Source of the DNA: Gordonia polyisoprenivorans NBRC 16320 = JCM 10675
GTDB taxonomy: Bacteria; Actinomycetota; Actinomycetes; Mycobacteriales; Mycobacteriaceae
Assembly: GCF_000241325.1 (NCBI RefSeq)
Contig: NZ_BAEI01000077.1
Location: 124,001 to 188,000, forward strand
DNA length: 64,000 bases
Direction of reading: 5' to 3'
Part shown: positions 26,329-35,442 of the stretch, piece by piece
Layout of the letters: each line of letters begins with the position of its first letter
Position numbering within the stretch: the first letter of the stretch is position 1
Notes under the pieces: model-generated
The model's database searches: none
The model's input: only the letters and a program-made list of their open reading frames with translations
Told to the model about the DNA's origin: nothing
Made by a program: the position numbers and the translations under genes

Positions 26329-26898
26329 GTGGCGAACGAGATCGAACACCATTACGGCGACGACATCGAAGCGGTGCTGATCACCGAGGAACAGATCAAA
26401 CAGCGCACCGCCGAGCTGGCCGAGTCGGTTGCCTCGCGCTACGCCGGTATCGAGGACGATCTCGTCCTCATCGGTGTGCTCAAGGGCGCGATCATGTTCA
26501 TGACCGACTTCGCGCGGGCGTTGCCCATTCCGTCGCAGATGGAGTTCATGGCGGTGTCGAGCTACGGTTCGGCGACGTCGTCGTCGGGTGTCGTCCGCAT
26601 TCTCAAGGACCTCGACCGCGACATCGCCGGGCGCGACGTCCTGATCGTGGAGGACATCATCGACTCCGGGCTCACCTTGTCGTGGCTGATGAAGAGCCTG
26701 GCGACCCGCTCGCCGAAGTCGTTGGAGGTGTGCACGCTGCTCCGCAAGCCCGAGGCGGTTCGCTCGCCGGTCGACGTCGCCGAGGTCGGTTTCGATATCC
26801 CCAACGAGTTCGTGGTCGGGTACGGCCTCGACTACGCCGAGCGTTATCGCGACCTGCCGTTCATCGGTCGGCTGCGCCCGAGCGTGTACCAAGGCTGA
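26329..26898 (+). CDS. hpt: Hypoxanthine(-guanine) phosphoribosyltransferase
   Basis: Purine salvage enzyme making IMP/GMP from hypoxanthine/guanine and PRPP. The 189-residue product carries the PRPP-binding motif VLIVEDIIDSGLTLSWL (residues about 103-119), the PPi-loop LKGAIMF, and the family ending VGYGLDYAERYRDLPFIG. GTG start at 26329. In M. tuberculosis hpt (Rv3624c) follows tilS directly; here a secreted-protein gene has been inserted between them in the opposite orientation. Confidence 0.95.
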   Translation: MANEIEHHYGDDIEAVLITEEQIKQRTAELAESVASRYAGIEDDLVLIGVLKGAIMFMTDFARALPIPSQMEFMAVSSYGSATSSSGVVRILKDLDRDIAGRDVLIVEDIIDSGLTLSWLMKSLATRSPKSLEVCTLLRKPEAVRSPVDVAEVGFDIPNEFVVGYGLDYAERYRDLPFIGRLRPSVYQG

Positions 26899-26943
26899 GC
26901 GATCCCCTCGCGGCGACGGGTAACGGTTGCCGATGGTGGCGGC

Positions 26944-27165
26944 GTGGCGAGGAGCGCAGCGACAAAGCCCCCCCACAACGTGCGTGCGCCGCGCCGCGAT
27001 GAGGAGGAGCCGGCGAGGAGCGCAGCGACAATGCCCCACAACGTGCGTGTGCCGCGCCGCGATGAGGAGGAGCCGGCGAGGAGCGCAGCGACAATGCCCC
27101 ACAACGTGCGTGTGCCGCGCCGCGATGAGGAGGAGCGCACGAGGAGCGTAGCGACAATGTGCGCG
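26944..27165. repeat. 63-bp tandem repeat, about 3.5 units
   Basis: The phrase GAGGAGCGCAGCGACA recurs at 26948, 27015, 27078 and (as GAGGAGCGTAGCGACA) 27141, spacing 67, 63, 63 bp. Units 2 and 3 are essentially identical and also carry CCCCACAACGTGCGTG. Because 63 is a multiple of 3, both strands stay open and would encode 21-residue repeats (minus strand: SSSSRRGTRTLWGIVAALLAG-like, slightly over-length units not quoted in full). I find no ribosome site or signal for translation. No spacers, so not a CRISPR. Confidence 0.9.
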
Positions 27166-27251
27166 ATCGACGAAGAGCGGTGCTAAAGGGCGCACGCACC
27201 CGCGACGCCGGAGGCGGCGCCAACAAACACAGGGAACGGTTTTACCTGCGC

Positions 27252-27283
27252 GATCGTTGACCGGTAGCCTTATCACAACGATC
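27252..27283. promoter_or_regulatory. Inverted repeat in the ftsH upstream region
   Basis: GATCGTTG (27252-27259) and CAACGATC (27276-27283) are a perfect 8-bp inverted repeat 16 bp apart, with TTGACC and TAGCCT promoter-like hexamers inside or beside it. This is a plausible operator about 130 bp before ftsH; the binding protein is unknown. Confidence 0.4.
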
Positions 27284-27411
27284 ACGGTCGATGCTCGGCG
27301 TGCGTCTGCACGATTTGTCCGCGTCAACTCGGCTTGTTGTGGTCACGAATCGATGGGAAGGACCAACGGGACCGGTCGGGTGTCACCACCGCCGACCAAC
27401 CCCTCACTGGC

Positions 27412-29793
27412 ATGAACCGCAAGACAGTCTTCCGCAATCTCGCCATCGTGGCGGTCATCGTGCTCGCCTTCTGGGGCTGGAGCGTCTGGCGCGACAATGA
27501 TCGCGACTACACGGCCGTCGACACCTCGGTCGCGTTGACGCAGCTCAACACGAAGAACACCAAGTCGATTCAGATCGACGACCGTGAGCAGCAGCTGCGT
27601 ATCGAGACCAATACGCCGGTCAAGGTCGGCGATGACGAGTCGACCAAGATCTCGACGAAGTATCCCTCGGCGGCGAGTGAGGAGATCTTCAACGACGTCA
27701 AGGCGACCGGTGCGCCGTATCAGACGAATGTCAACGAGCAGTCGGTGTTCTGGCAGATCATGATCTTCCTGCTGCCGATGTTGTTGCTGTTCGGTTTGTT
27801 CTTCTTCGTGATGAGTCGCATGCAGGGTGGTGGTCGTGGCGGCGTGATGGGCTTCGGCAAGTCGCGCGCCAAGCAGCTCACCAAGGACATGCCGAAGACC
27901 ACGTTCTCCGATGTCGCCGGCGCGGATGAGGCGGTCGAGGAGCTCTACGAGATCAAGGACTTCTTGCAGAATCCGACGCGCTATCAGGCGCTCGGCGCGA
28001 AGATCCCCAAGGGCGTGTTGCTCTACGGTCCGCCCGGTACCGGTAAGACGTTGTTGGCTCGCGCGGTCGCCGGTGAGGCCGGGGTGCCGTTCTTCACGAT
28101 CTCGGGTTCGGATTTCGTCGAGATGTTCGTCGGTGTCGGTGCCTCCCGTGTGCGTGACCTGTTCGAGCAGGCCAAGAACAACAGTCCGTGCATCATTTTC
28201 GTCGACGAGATCGATGCGGTCGGGCGTCAGCGTGGTGCGGGTCTCGGCGGTGGTCACGACGAGCGCGAGCAGACTCTCAACCAGCTGCTCGTCGAGATGG
28301 ATGGCTTCGGGGACCGGCAGGGCATCATCCTGATCGCGGCCACCAACCGTCCCGACATCCTCGATCCGGCGTTGCTGCGTCCGGGTCGTTTCGACCGGCA
28401 GATCCCGGTCGGCAATCCCGACATGGCCGGGCGCCGGGCGATCCTGCGCGTGCACGCCAAGGGCAAGCCGATCGATTCCGACGCCGATCTCGACGGTCTG
28501 GCCAAGCGGACCCCGGGCATGTCCGGTGCCGATCTGGCCAACGTGGTCAACGAGGCGGCGTTGCTGGCCGCTCGTGAGAACAAGCACACGATCACCGCGG
28601 AGATGCTCGAGGAGGCCGTCGACCGTGTGATCGGCGGGCCGCGTCGTAAGAGCCGCATCATCAGTGAGCACGAGAAGAAGGTCGTCGCCTACCACGAGGG
28701 CGGTCACACGTTGGCCGCGTGGGCGATGCCGGATCTCGACCCGATCTACAAGGTGACCATCCTGGCCCGTGGACGCACCGGCGGTCATGCGCTGGCCGTA
28801 CCCGAGCAGGACAAGGACATCATGACCCGCTCGGAGATGATCGCCCGCCTGGTGATGGCGATGGGTGGTCGTGCCGCCGAGGAGTTGGTGTTCCACGAGC
28901 CGACGACGGGCGCGTCGTCCGACATCGATCAGGCGACGAAGATCGCGCGGGCGATGGTCACCGAATACGGTATGAGCGCCAAGCTCGGTGCGGTCCGGTA
29001 CGGGCAGGAGCAGGGTGATCCGTTCCTCGGCCGTTCGATGGGCAACCAGACCGACTACTCCGCGGGGGTTGCCGGCGAGATCGACGAGGAGGTGCGCCGG
29101 CTGATCGAGGCTGCGCACACCGAGGCGTGGGCCATTCTCTCGGAGTACCGCGACACCCTCGATGTGCTCGCCAGCGAGTTGTTGGAGAAGGAGACGCTGA
29201 CCCGGAAGGATCTGGAGAAGATCTTCTCGCAGGTCGAGAAGCGGCCGCGGATCACCACGTTCAACGATTTCGGCGAGCGCACGCCGAGTGACAAGCCGCC
29301 GGTAAAGACGCCGGGTGAGCTCGCGATCGAGCGTGGTGAGCCTTGGCCGCCGCCGGAGCCGGTGAAGGTTCCCGAGCCGGTCGGCGCGGTTGGCCCTCCT
29401 GGAGGACAACCGGGGGCACCGGCGTATCCTCCGCAGGCGGCACCCGGGTATCCGCATCCGGGGCAGTTCCCGCCGCAGCAGAATCCGTATCCGCCCCAGT
29501 CATATCCACCGCAGTCGTATCCGCCCGAGTCCTATCCGCCCCAATACCCGCCGCAGGGGCAGCCCCAGCCGGGCCATCAGGCCGGGACGTGGCCCGATTA
29601 CGGCGCCCCGCGTGATTGGTCGGCGCCCGGGTGGCCGCCGCGCGAGCAGGGCCCCGGGGTCAACGGCGGCACCGAGCCCAATGGCGCAAATGGCGCAAAC
29701 GGCTACGGGGGCAACGGGAGTGGCCCGGGTGCCAACGGGCATTCCGGGCGGCCGGACGAGACCGGAAAAGACGTGAACGGTACCGGCGCCTGA
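27412..29793 (+). CDS. ftsH: ATP-dependent zinc metalloprotease FtsH
   Basis: Membrane-anchored AAA protease degrading damaged or regulatory membrane and cytosolic proteins. The 793-residue product has two spans (about 9-26 and 114-136), Walker A GPPGTGKTLLA near 206, Walker B IIFVDEIDAVG near 263, the second-region-of-homology AATNRPDILDPALLRPGRFDR, and the zinc site HEGGH near 428 with the third-ligand segment further on. After about residue 650 comes a roughly 140-residue tail rich in Pro, Gln, Tyr and Gly (repeated YPPQS-like units, then Gly/Asn-rich). Start ATG 27412 fits the usual N terminus; 26 upstream codons are open but unneeded. Confidence 0.96.
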   Translation: MNRKTVFRNLAIVAVIVLAFWGWSVWRDNDRDYTAVDTSVALTQLNTKNTKSIQIDDREQQLRIETNTPVKVGDDESTKISTKYPSAASEEIFNDVKATGAPYQTNVNEQSVFWQIMIFLLPMLLLFGLFFFVMSRMQGGGRGGVMGFGKSRAKQLTKDMPKTTFSDVAGADEAVEELYEIKDFLQNPTRYQALGAKIPKGVLLYGPPGTGKTLLARAVAGEAGVPFFTISGSDFVEMFVGVGASRVRDLFEQAKNNSPCIIFVDEIDAVGRQRGAGLGGGHDEREQTLNQLLVEMDGFGDRQGIILIAATNRPDILDPALLRPGRFDRQIPVGNPDMAGRRAILRVHAKGKPIDSDADLDGLAKRTPGMSGADLANVVNEAALLAARENKHTITAEMLEEAVDRVIGGPRRKSRIISEHEKKVVAYHEGGHTLAAWAMPDLDPIYKVTILARGRTGGHALAVPEQDKDIMTRSEMIARLVMAMGGRAAEELVFHEPTTGASSDIDQATKIARAMVTEYGMSAKLGAVRYGQEQGDPFLGRSMGNQTDYSAGVAGEIDEEVRRLIEAAHTEAWAILSEYRDTLDVLASELLEKETLTRKDLEKIFSQVEKRPRITTFNDFGERTPSDKPPVKTPGELAIERGEPWPPPEPVKVPEPVGAVGPPGGQPGAPAYPPQAAPGYPHPGQFPPQQNPYPPQSYPPQSYPPESYPPQYPPQGQPQPGHQAGTWPDYGAPRDWSAPGWPPREQGPGVNGGTEPNGANGANGYGGNGSGPGANGHSGRPDETGKDVNGTGA

Positions 29794-29830
29794 GTCCGGT
29801 GGCGACTCGAGGCGATCGAAGGGGACGGAT

Positions 29831-30445
29831 GTGACGACACTCGACCAGCGGGGTCCGGATTCGGCTGCGGAACCGGTGCGGGAGTTCGATCAGGCCCGGG
29901 CCGAGGCCGCGGTGCGTGAACTGCTCCTCGCGATCGGCGAGGACCCGGATCGAGAAGGGTTGCGGCGCACCCCGACCCGTGTCGCCAACGCCTATCGGGA
30001 GATGTTCGCCGGGCTCTACACCGATCCGTCGGAGGTGCTCGCGACGACCTTCGACGAGGACCACGACGAGTTGGTGCTGGTCAAGGACATCCCGCTGTAT
30101 TCGACGTGCGAACATCACCTCGTGTCCTTTCACGGGGTCGCGCACGTCGGTTACATCCCGGGCGTCAGCGGGCAGGTGACCGGTCTGTCCAAGCTGGCGC
30201 GACTGGTCGATCTGTACGCGAAACGTCCGCAGGTTCAGGAACGTCTCACCAGCCAGGTCGCCGATGCCCTTGTGCGACGGCTCAATCCGCGCGGCGTGAT
30301 CGTCGTGATCGAGGCCGAGCACCTGTGCATGGCCATGCGTGGCATCCGCAAGCCGGGCGCGCGGACCACCACGTCGGCGGTGCGCGGTCTGTTCAAGACC
30401 AGTGCGGTCTCGCGGGGCGAAGCGCTCGACCTCATCACCCGGTGA
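29831..30445 (+). CDS. folE: GTP cyclohydrolase I
   Basis: First step of tetrahydrofolate synthesis: GTP to dihydroneopterin triphosphate. The 204-residue product has the zinc ligands in STCEHHLVSFHG and in HLCMAMRGI, the active-site VGYIPG and the GLSKLARLVDLYAKR helix. GTG 29831 has AAGGGG eight nt upstream. It heads a tight operon with folP, folB, folK and DUF3180, each overlapping the next by 1-4 bp, in the order known from M. tuberculosis (Rv3609c downward) right after ftsH. Confidence 0.97.
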   Translation: MTTLDQRGPDSAAEPVREFDQARAEAAVRELLLAIGEDPDREGLRRTPTRVANAYREMFAGLYTDPSEVLATTFDEDHDELVLVKDIPLYSTCEHHLVSFHGVAHVGYIPGVSGQVTGLSKLARLVDLYAKRPQVQERLTSQVADALVRRLNPRGVIVVIEAEHLCMAMRGIRKPGARTTTSAVRGLFKTSAVSRGEALDLITR

Positions 30446-31329
30446 GTCCCGCGCCGACCCAGGTGATGGGCATCATCAACGTCACCGCCGACTCGTTCTC
30501 CGACGGCGGCCGCTACCTGGATCTCGACGCCGCGCTCGCGCACGGGCAACAACTGCTCGACGACGGCGCCGACCTCATCGACGTCGGCGGTGAATCCACC
30601 CGTCCCGGCGCCGTTCGCGTTGATCCGGAGATCGAGACGGCGCGGGTCGCCCCGGTGATCTCCGCGCTCACCGACCTCGGGGCAACGGTTTCCGTCGACA
30701 CCATGCGCGCCTCGGTCGCCGCGGCTGCGATCGAGGCGGGTGCGCGCATCGTCAACGACGTGTCCGGAGGCCGTGCCGACGCCGATATGGCCCGTGTGAT
30801 GGCTGATGCCGGGCTGCCGTGGATCCTCATGCACTGGCGTCCGGCCGGGGACGACTCCGACGCCGGGCGCCGCTTCACTCACCGGGTCGACGACGTCGGC
30901 GGCTATCACGACGTCGTCGCCGAGGTCAGTCGCGAACTGCTCGGCCAGGTCGATGCCGCCGTCAGCGCGGGCGTCGACCCGGATCGGATCATCCTCGACC
31001 CGGGCCTGGGTTTCGCCAAGACCGCCGACCACAACTGGGCGCTGCTGCACGCGTTGCCGACGTTCGTCGGACTGGGTTTTCCGATCCTCGTCGGCGCGTC
31101 TCGTAAACGTTTCCTGGGCACGTTGTTGGCCGCCGGCGGCGCCGACCGGCCACCGGCCGGTCGGGACGTCGCCACCGCAGCGGTGTCGACCCTCGCCGCT
31201 GCCGGCGGGGCCTGGGGGGTGCGGGTCCATGACGTCGCCGCCAGCCGCGACGCGGTCCTCGTGGCCGCGGCCTGGCGAGCAGGTGGATGCGGTCGGGTAC
31301 ACGCCCACGTACAGGCAGGGGAGCGCTGA
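30442..31329 (+). CDS. folP: Dihydropteroate synthase
   Basis: Joins p-aminobenzoate to dihydropterin pyrophosphate, the sulfonamide target. The 295-residue TIM barrel shows the pterin-binding MGIINVTADSFSDGG (usual VTPDSF has Ala for Pro here), DVGGESTRPGA, DVSGG, and GASRKRFLG. GTG 30442 overlaps folE in a GTGA junction; the longer frame upstream is a shadow. The Ala in place of the common Pro of the first loop is unusual but still compatible with function, as far as can be judged. Confidence 0.95.
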   Translation: MSPAPTQVMGIINVTADSFSDGGRYLDLDAALAHGQQLLDDGADLIDVGGESTRPGAVRVDPEIETARVAPVISALTDLGATVSVDTMRASVAAAAIEAGARIVNDVSGGRADADMARVMADAGLPWILMHWRPAGDDSDAGRRFTHRVDDVGGYHDVVAEVSRELLGQVDAAVSAGVDPDRIILDPGLGFAKTADHNWALLHALPTFVGLGFPILVGASRKRFLGTLLAAGGADRPPAGRDVATAAVSTLAAAGGAWGVRVHDVAASRDAVLVAAAWRAGGCGRVHAHVQAGER

Positions 31330-31700
31330 TGGCCGATCGGATCGAGCTGAAGGGGCTGCGGGTCCGTGGCAATCATGGTGTCTTCGAGCATGAACGCCAT
31401 GACGGTCAGCTCTTCATCGTCGACGCCACACTGTGGGCCGACCTGCGTTCCGCGGCAGCCAGCGACGACCTCGCCGACACCGTCGACTACGGTGCGCTGG
31501 CCCACCAGATCCATGCGATCGTCGCGGGCCCGGCGCGGAATCTGATCGAGACGGTCGGCGCGGAGATCGCCGACGCGGTGATGGCCGACGAGCGCATCCT
31601 GGCTTGCGAGATCGTCGTGCACAAGCCGTCGGCGCCGATCCCGTTGGCCTTCGACGACATCGCGGTGGTCACCCGTCGGTCGCGGAAGTCGGTCAAGTGA
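31329..31700 (+). CDS. folB: Dihydroneopterin aldolase
   Basis: Cleaves 7,8-dihydroneopterin to 6-hydroxymethyl-dihydropterin. The 123-residue product has GLRVRGNHGVFEHER (with the catalytic-region Gly-His-Gly-Val), VDYGALAHQIH, NLIETVGAEIAD and the KPSAPIP ending of the family. The ATG overlaps the folP stop (TGATG) and its stop overlaps folK (GTGA). Confidence 0.95.
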   Translation: MADRIELKGLRVRGNHGVFEHERHDGQLFIVDATLWADLRSAAASDDLADTVDYGALAHQIHAIVAGPARNLIETVGAEIADAVMADERILACEIVVHKPSAPIPLAFDDIAVVTRRSRKSVK

Positions 31701-32254
31701 GCACCGTCCCCGTCGGCCACAGCCGCGCGGTGCTGTCCGCGGGGTCCAACATCGGCGACTCGGTGGCCACCTTGGCGCTGGTGCCCGACGGGTTCGCCAC
31801 CGCAGGCCCCGATATCCGCGTCGTCGCCGTGTCCGACGTGTACGCGACCGCGCCGTGGGGTGGGGTCGAGCAGGACGATTTCTGCAACATCACGCTGATC
31901 GTGGAGGGCAAACGGGAGCCGCACGAGTGGCTGCGGATCGGCGCCGACCTGGAGAATCGGGCGCACCGCACCCGCGAGGTGCGATGGGGACCCCGCACCC
32001 TCGACGTCGACGTCATCACGGTCGACACCGCCGACGGCACCGTCCACTCCGACGACCCCGACCTCACGCTGCCGCATCCGCGGGCCCATCAGCGTGCGTT
32101 CGTGCTGCTGCCCTGGCTGCAGATCGATCCCGACGCCGAACTCCTCACCGAGGCCGGGCCCCGGCGGGTCGCCGAGCTGGCCGCAGCCCTGCCCACCGAC
32201 GAGCGCGACGGGGTACGCCGGACCGGGCCGCTGTCGAGGTCCGCACTGCGATGA
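31697..32254 (+). CDS. folK: 6-hydroxymethyl-7,8-dihydropterin pyrophosphokinase (HPPK)
   Basis: Transfers pyrophosphate from ATP to hydroxymethyl-dihydropterin, the step before FolP. The 185-residue product has LSAGSNIGDS, VYATAPWGGVEQDDFCN, the signature RWGPRTLDVDVI with its Mg-binding Asp pair, and PHPRAHQRAFVLLPW. GTG 31697 overlaps folB. The 3' end overlaps the DUF3180 gene (ATGA). Confidence 0.95.
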   Translation: MSTVPVGHSRAVLSAGSNIGDSVATLALVPDGFATAGPDIRVVAVSDVYATAPWGGVEQDDFCNITLIVEGKREPHEWLRIGADLENRAHRTREVRWGPRTLDVDVITVDTADGTVHSDDPDLTLPHPRAHQRAFVLLPWLQIDPDAELLTEAGPRRVAELAAALPTDERDGVRRTGPLSRSALR

Positions 32255-32793
32255 GCGAGCCCTCCGCGCCCAAGAGGGACGACGACGAGCACCAGGGGAT
32301 GGGACCCACCAAGCCCCTCGACCTGGTCCTCGTGGCCGTCATCGTCGGCGTCACCGCGTGGATTCTGGTGCGCTACAACTATTCCAGCGTCCCGCCGATC
32401 CCGGCGTTGGCCGGCATCGTCCTCTACGTCCTCGCCGTCATCGAGGCGGTCACCGGGTTCATCGTGCGGGCACGCGTCGAGGGCAAACAGGTCGGCCGGG
32501 CCCGCGGGCAGTTGCACCCGCTGACCGCAGCCAGGGTGGTCGCGCTTGCCAAGGCGTCGGCGATTCTCGGGGCGATCGCCACCGGGTTGTGGGGCGGGGT
32601 GCTTGTCTTCTTGCTCAATCAGACCGGCGTGAGCGCCGCCGAACACGACACGCCCGCCGCGGTCGTCGGCCTCATCGGGGGTGTGGTGCTCACCGTTGCC
32701 GCCCTCTGGCTCGAATACTGTTGCCGCGCGCCCGACGACCCCGACGACAATTCCGTCAACGGCAACGGTCACACGCGACCGGGCCCGGCCTGA
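32251..32793 (+). CDS. DUF3180 membrane protein (Rv3605c-like)
   Basis: A 180-residue protein with four spans: about 26-42, 51-70, 100-124 and 134-154. The DPxxLxLVAVIVG opening in the first span (PLDLVLVAVIVGV) and the central LHPLTAARVVALAKASAILGA helix are the family's marks. The family always sits behind folK in mycobacteria-like genomes but has no known function. ATG overlaps the folK stop. Last gene of the folate operon; a 126-bp gap follows. Confidence 0.82.
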   Translation: MSEPSAPKRDDDEHQGMGPTKPLDLVLVAVIVGVTAWILVRYNYSSVPPIPALAGIVLYVLAVIEAVTGFIVRARVEGKQVGRARGQLHPLTAARVVALAKASAILGAIATGLWGGVLVFLLNQTGVSAAEHDTPAAVVGLIGGVVLTVAALWLEYCCRAPDDPDDNSVNGNGHTRPGPA

Positions 32794-32919
32794 GAAGTCC
32801 GCGGCGACGCCGATGATTCCGGCGGCGCCACTCACGCCGCGCCATAGCGCATCGACGATTCGTGACTCTCCGCCGGGCTTGTACACCCAAAGACAGGTCA
32901 ACGGGTAAGTTGCACAGAT

Positions 32920-34191
32920 ATGACGACCTCCACCGGCCGCTCCTCGGACCCCCGGCGCGCCGGCCGCTCGGTCGGCCAGTGGCTGCTGGGGCTGCTGATC
33001 GTGCTGGCCCTGGCGGCCAGCATCCTGATGATCTTCACCGACAACCTGTCGATCTCGGGCAGTCTCGCCGTCATCGCGGCGCTGTGGGCCGCGGTCATCG
33101 GCGCGATCCTGGTGACCCGATTCCGTAAGCAGGCCGAGACCGCCGAGGCCAAGAGCCGCGACCTGAGGCTCGTGTACGAACTCCAGCTCGAACGGGAGAT
33201 CGCCGCGCGTCGTCAGTATGAGCTCGACGTCGAGACCACCATCCGCAAGGAGGTCGCCGCCGAATCCGGTGCCGAACTCGCCTCCCTCAAGGAACAGGTG
33301 ATCTCGCTGCGCGCCAGCCTCGAACGGTTGCTCGGTGAAGCCCTCCCCGACGATCAGGTCGCGTTGCCCAACGAGAAGCTGCGCGAGCTCGCCTCCGGCC
33401 TCGGCGGCGGCGGGCTCGATCCCCACCAGTATTCCGCGCCCTACGGGAGTTCCGGGCGCGGAGACTCCGCCTTCGGTGGACATGGTGGCGCCTACGGCTC
33501 GCAGGGCTACGCGCCGGATCAGTACCGTCCGGAAGGCTTCGGCGCCGCCGATTTTCACGCCCCCGACGATGGTGTGGTCGCCGCACGCGATTTCGCCGAG
33601 ACCGTTCCGGCCGCCGACGACGGCCGCCACGTGGAGCGCAAGGCCGACCCCAACGAGATGACCGAGGTCATCCCGATCGTCACCGACGACCCGCTGTCGG
33701 GACGCTTCGCCACGTCGACGGCCGATCATGCACAGGATTCCGCGACGTCGGAAGCCCCGGAACAACCCGGTCGCGACCAGGCGGGACGTGAACAGACCGG
33801 TCCCGAGCAGACGGCTCCCCAGCAGTCCGGTCACGACGCCGTCGATGAGCCCGCTGCGTTCGTCGATGACACCCCGACCGACGAATGGGATCGACCCGGC
33901 ACCGAGGTGTCCACGCCGGGCAGCGCCGCCGAGGCTGCCGGGGCCCGGACTGCCGATGGTCCGATCCCCGCGTGGTCGCGTGGTCGACACGAAACCGCAG
34001 GCGCAGCAACCACATTCGGTGGCGGGGGGCGTCGGCGACGCCCCGAGGAGCAGCCGGAGCCGGTGGCGGTCGAGGATCCCGTCGACGACGCCGACAGCGC
34101 GCATTCCAACGGGCTTCCGGTGTCGGAACTGCTCAAGCAACTCCGCGACACCGACGCCGCGGGCGGCGGCCGTCGCCGTCGCCGCGACTGA
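32920..34191 (+). CDS. DUF6779-type membrane protein with coiled coil and disordered tail (Rv3604c-like)
   Basis: A 423-residue protein with two close membrane spans (about 19-40 and 46-66), then a charged coiled-coil region (67-140: KQAETAEAKSRDLRLVYELQ onward) and a long low-complexity tail rich in Gly, Ser, Gln, Asp and Pro, ending in RRRRRD. This layout resembles mycobacterial Rv3604c, a membrane protein linked to cell-envelope functions only by position. TAAGTT lies 8 nt upstream of the ATG with no ribosome site, so the message may start at the ATG. No catalytic motif. Confidence 0.72.
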   Translation: MTTSTGRSSDPRRAGRSVGQWLLGLLIVLALAASILMIFTDNLSISGSLAVIAALWAAVIGAILVTRFRKQAETAEAKSRDLRLVYELQLEREIAARRQYELDVETTIRKEVAAESGAELASLKEQVISLRASLERLLGEALPDDQVALPNEKLRELASGLGGGGLDPHQYSAPYGSSGRGDSAFGGHGGAYGSQGYAPDQYRPEGFGAADFHAPDDGVVAARDFAETVPAADDGRHVERKADPNEMTEVIPIVTDDPLSGRFATSTADHAQDSATSEAPEQPGRDQAGREQTGPEQTAPQQSGHDAVDEPAAFVDDTPTDEWDRPGTEVSTPGSAAEAAGARTADGPIPAWSRGRHETAGAATTFGGGGRRRRPEEQPEPVAVEDPVDDADSAHSNGLPVSELLKQLRDTDAAGGGRRRRRD

Positions 34192-34383
34192 TCGCGTCCC
34201 CGCAACACCACCGCTCTGTTGACCGGCCCGGTGCGGTGAGCCCCGTCACACGGGATGGATCCGGGCTGTCGCCAACGCCTACCCTGACTCTGCAACGTCC
34301 GGTACCCGGCCGTCGCGGCGCCCCACACCCGCTGTGGACGCCGCCCGGCAGCCCTCGGGACTGGAACGACCCGGAGGACAGTG

Positions 34384-35442
34384 GTGACCTCGTCGAACGA
34401 TGACGCCCGTGCGGCGTCTGCCGGCCTACCCAGGCCGGGCGGAGACGGGTATGCCCACCACAGCGCCGCGATCCCCGGGATCACCAACCTCCCCACCCCC
34501 GCCCGACTGACCGTCGGCATCGTGTCCGCCGGACGAGTCGGCACGGCGCTCGGGGAAGCGCTCGAACGTGCCGGACACGTGGTCGGTGCCGTCGTCGCGC
34601 GTTCACCACAATCGCGCCGCCGGGTCGAGCAGCGGCTGCCGGAGTCGGCGATCCTCGACCTCGCCGACGTGGTGTCCCGATCCGAACTCCTCCTCATCTC
34701 GGTGCCCGATGCCGTCCTGCCGTCGGTGATCGCCGACATCGCCGCCACCGGCAGGTTGCGCCCGCGCACCCTGGTGGCCCACACCGCGGGGGCGCACGGC
34801 GTCGGCATCCTCGCCCCGCTGACCGCGTTGGGTGCGACCGGACTCGCGATCCACCCGGCGATGACCTTCGTCGGCACGGCCGACGACACCTCGCGGCTGA
34901 CGCGGGCGTGCTTCGGGATCACCGCAGGTGATGAGGTCGGCGACGCGATCGCCGCGGCCCTCGTCATCGAGATGGGCGGTGAGCCGGTGCGGGTGGCCGA
35001 GGCCGACCGCACCCTGTATCACGCGGCGCTCGCCCACGGTGCCAACCATCTCGTCGCGCTCATCAACGATGCGGTGACCGCACTCAACCATGCGATCGCC
35101 GGTCCCGCCGGGACCGGGCAGTCGACCGCCACCGTCGACGGAAACCCGGTGCGCCTGGCCGAACGCATTCTCGGACCGCTGGTGACCGCGTCGCTGCACA
35201 ACGTGCTCGACCTCGGAGCGTCGGCGTTGACGGGCCCCGTCGCACGCGGGGATGGCGCTGCCGTCGCCGCGCACCTGGCCGCCTTGCGGGCACTGCCCGA
35301 CGCCGATGCCGACAGTGCGGACACCGACGGTGCAGATACCGATGGGGATTCGATCGCCGAGGCCTACCGTGTGCTGGCCCGCCGCGCCGCCCACCAGTCG
35401 GATGCGCCGCAGGCGGTCCTCGATGCCCTGAGGCCCAGATGA
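34384..35442 (+). CDS. Rossmann-fold / DUF2520 protein (Rv3603c-like, before panC)
   Basis: A 352-residue protein whose N-terminal half is an NAD(P)-binding fold (VGIVSAGRVGTALGEALERAG near residue 40) and whose C-terminal half is DUF2520 (TRACFGITAGDEVGD and DRTLYHAALAHGANHLVALINDAV). It sits just before panC in these genomes, and a reductase role near pantothenate synthesis is inferred by position only; no ketopantoate-reductase identity is claimed. GTG 34384 has GGAGG six nt upstream (GTG 34381 is also possible). The stop lies in an 18-bp perfect duplication that also supplies potential panC starts. Confidence 0.83.
   Translation: MTSSNDDARAASAGLPRPGGDGYAHHSAAIPGITNLPTPARLTVGIVSAGRVGTALGEALERAGHVVGAVVARSPQSRRRVEQRLPESAILDLADVVSRSELLLISVPDAVLPSVIADIAATGRLRPRTLVAHTAGAHGVGILAPLTALGATGLAIHPAMTFVGTADDTSRLTRACFGITAGDEVGDAIAAALVIEMGGEPVRVAEADRTLYHAALAHGANHLVALINDAVTALNHAIAGPAGTGQSTATVDGNPVRLAERILGPLVTASLHNVLDLGASALTGPVARGDGAAVAAHLAALRALPDADADSADTDGADTDGDSIAEAYRVLARRAAHQSDAPQAVLDALRPR

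Noticed and set aside
26844..27140. 99-residue minus-strand protein of 21-residue repeats
   Set aside because: Arises from the 63-bp DNA repeat whose period keeps frame; overlaps the hpt 3' end and lacks initiation signals.
26944..27165. CRISPR-like array
   Set aside because: Units are contiguous and near identical with no unique spacers, and no cas genes are in the window.
27343..29457. 704-residue minus-strand open frame opposite ftsH
   Set aside because: Arg/His/Leu/Asp-rich, no motif, no ribosome site; it is the antisense shadow of a high-GC gene with strong codon bias, and ftsH itself is certain.
32089..34140. 683-residue minus-strand frame across DUF3180 and DUF6779 genes
   Set aside because: Low-complexity Gly/Asp/Arg sequence spanning a real intergenic region; shadow of plus-strand genes.
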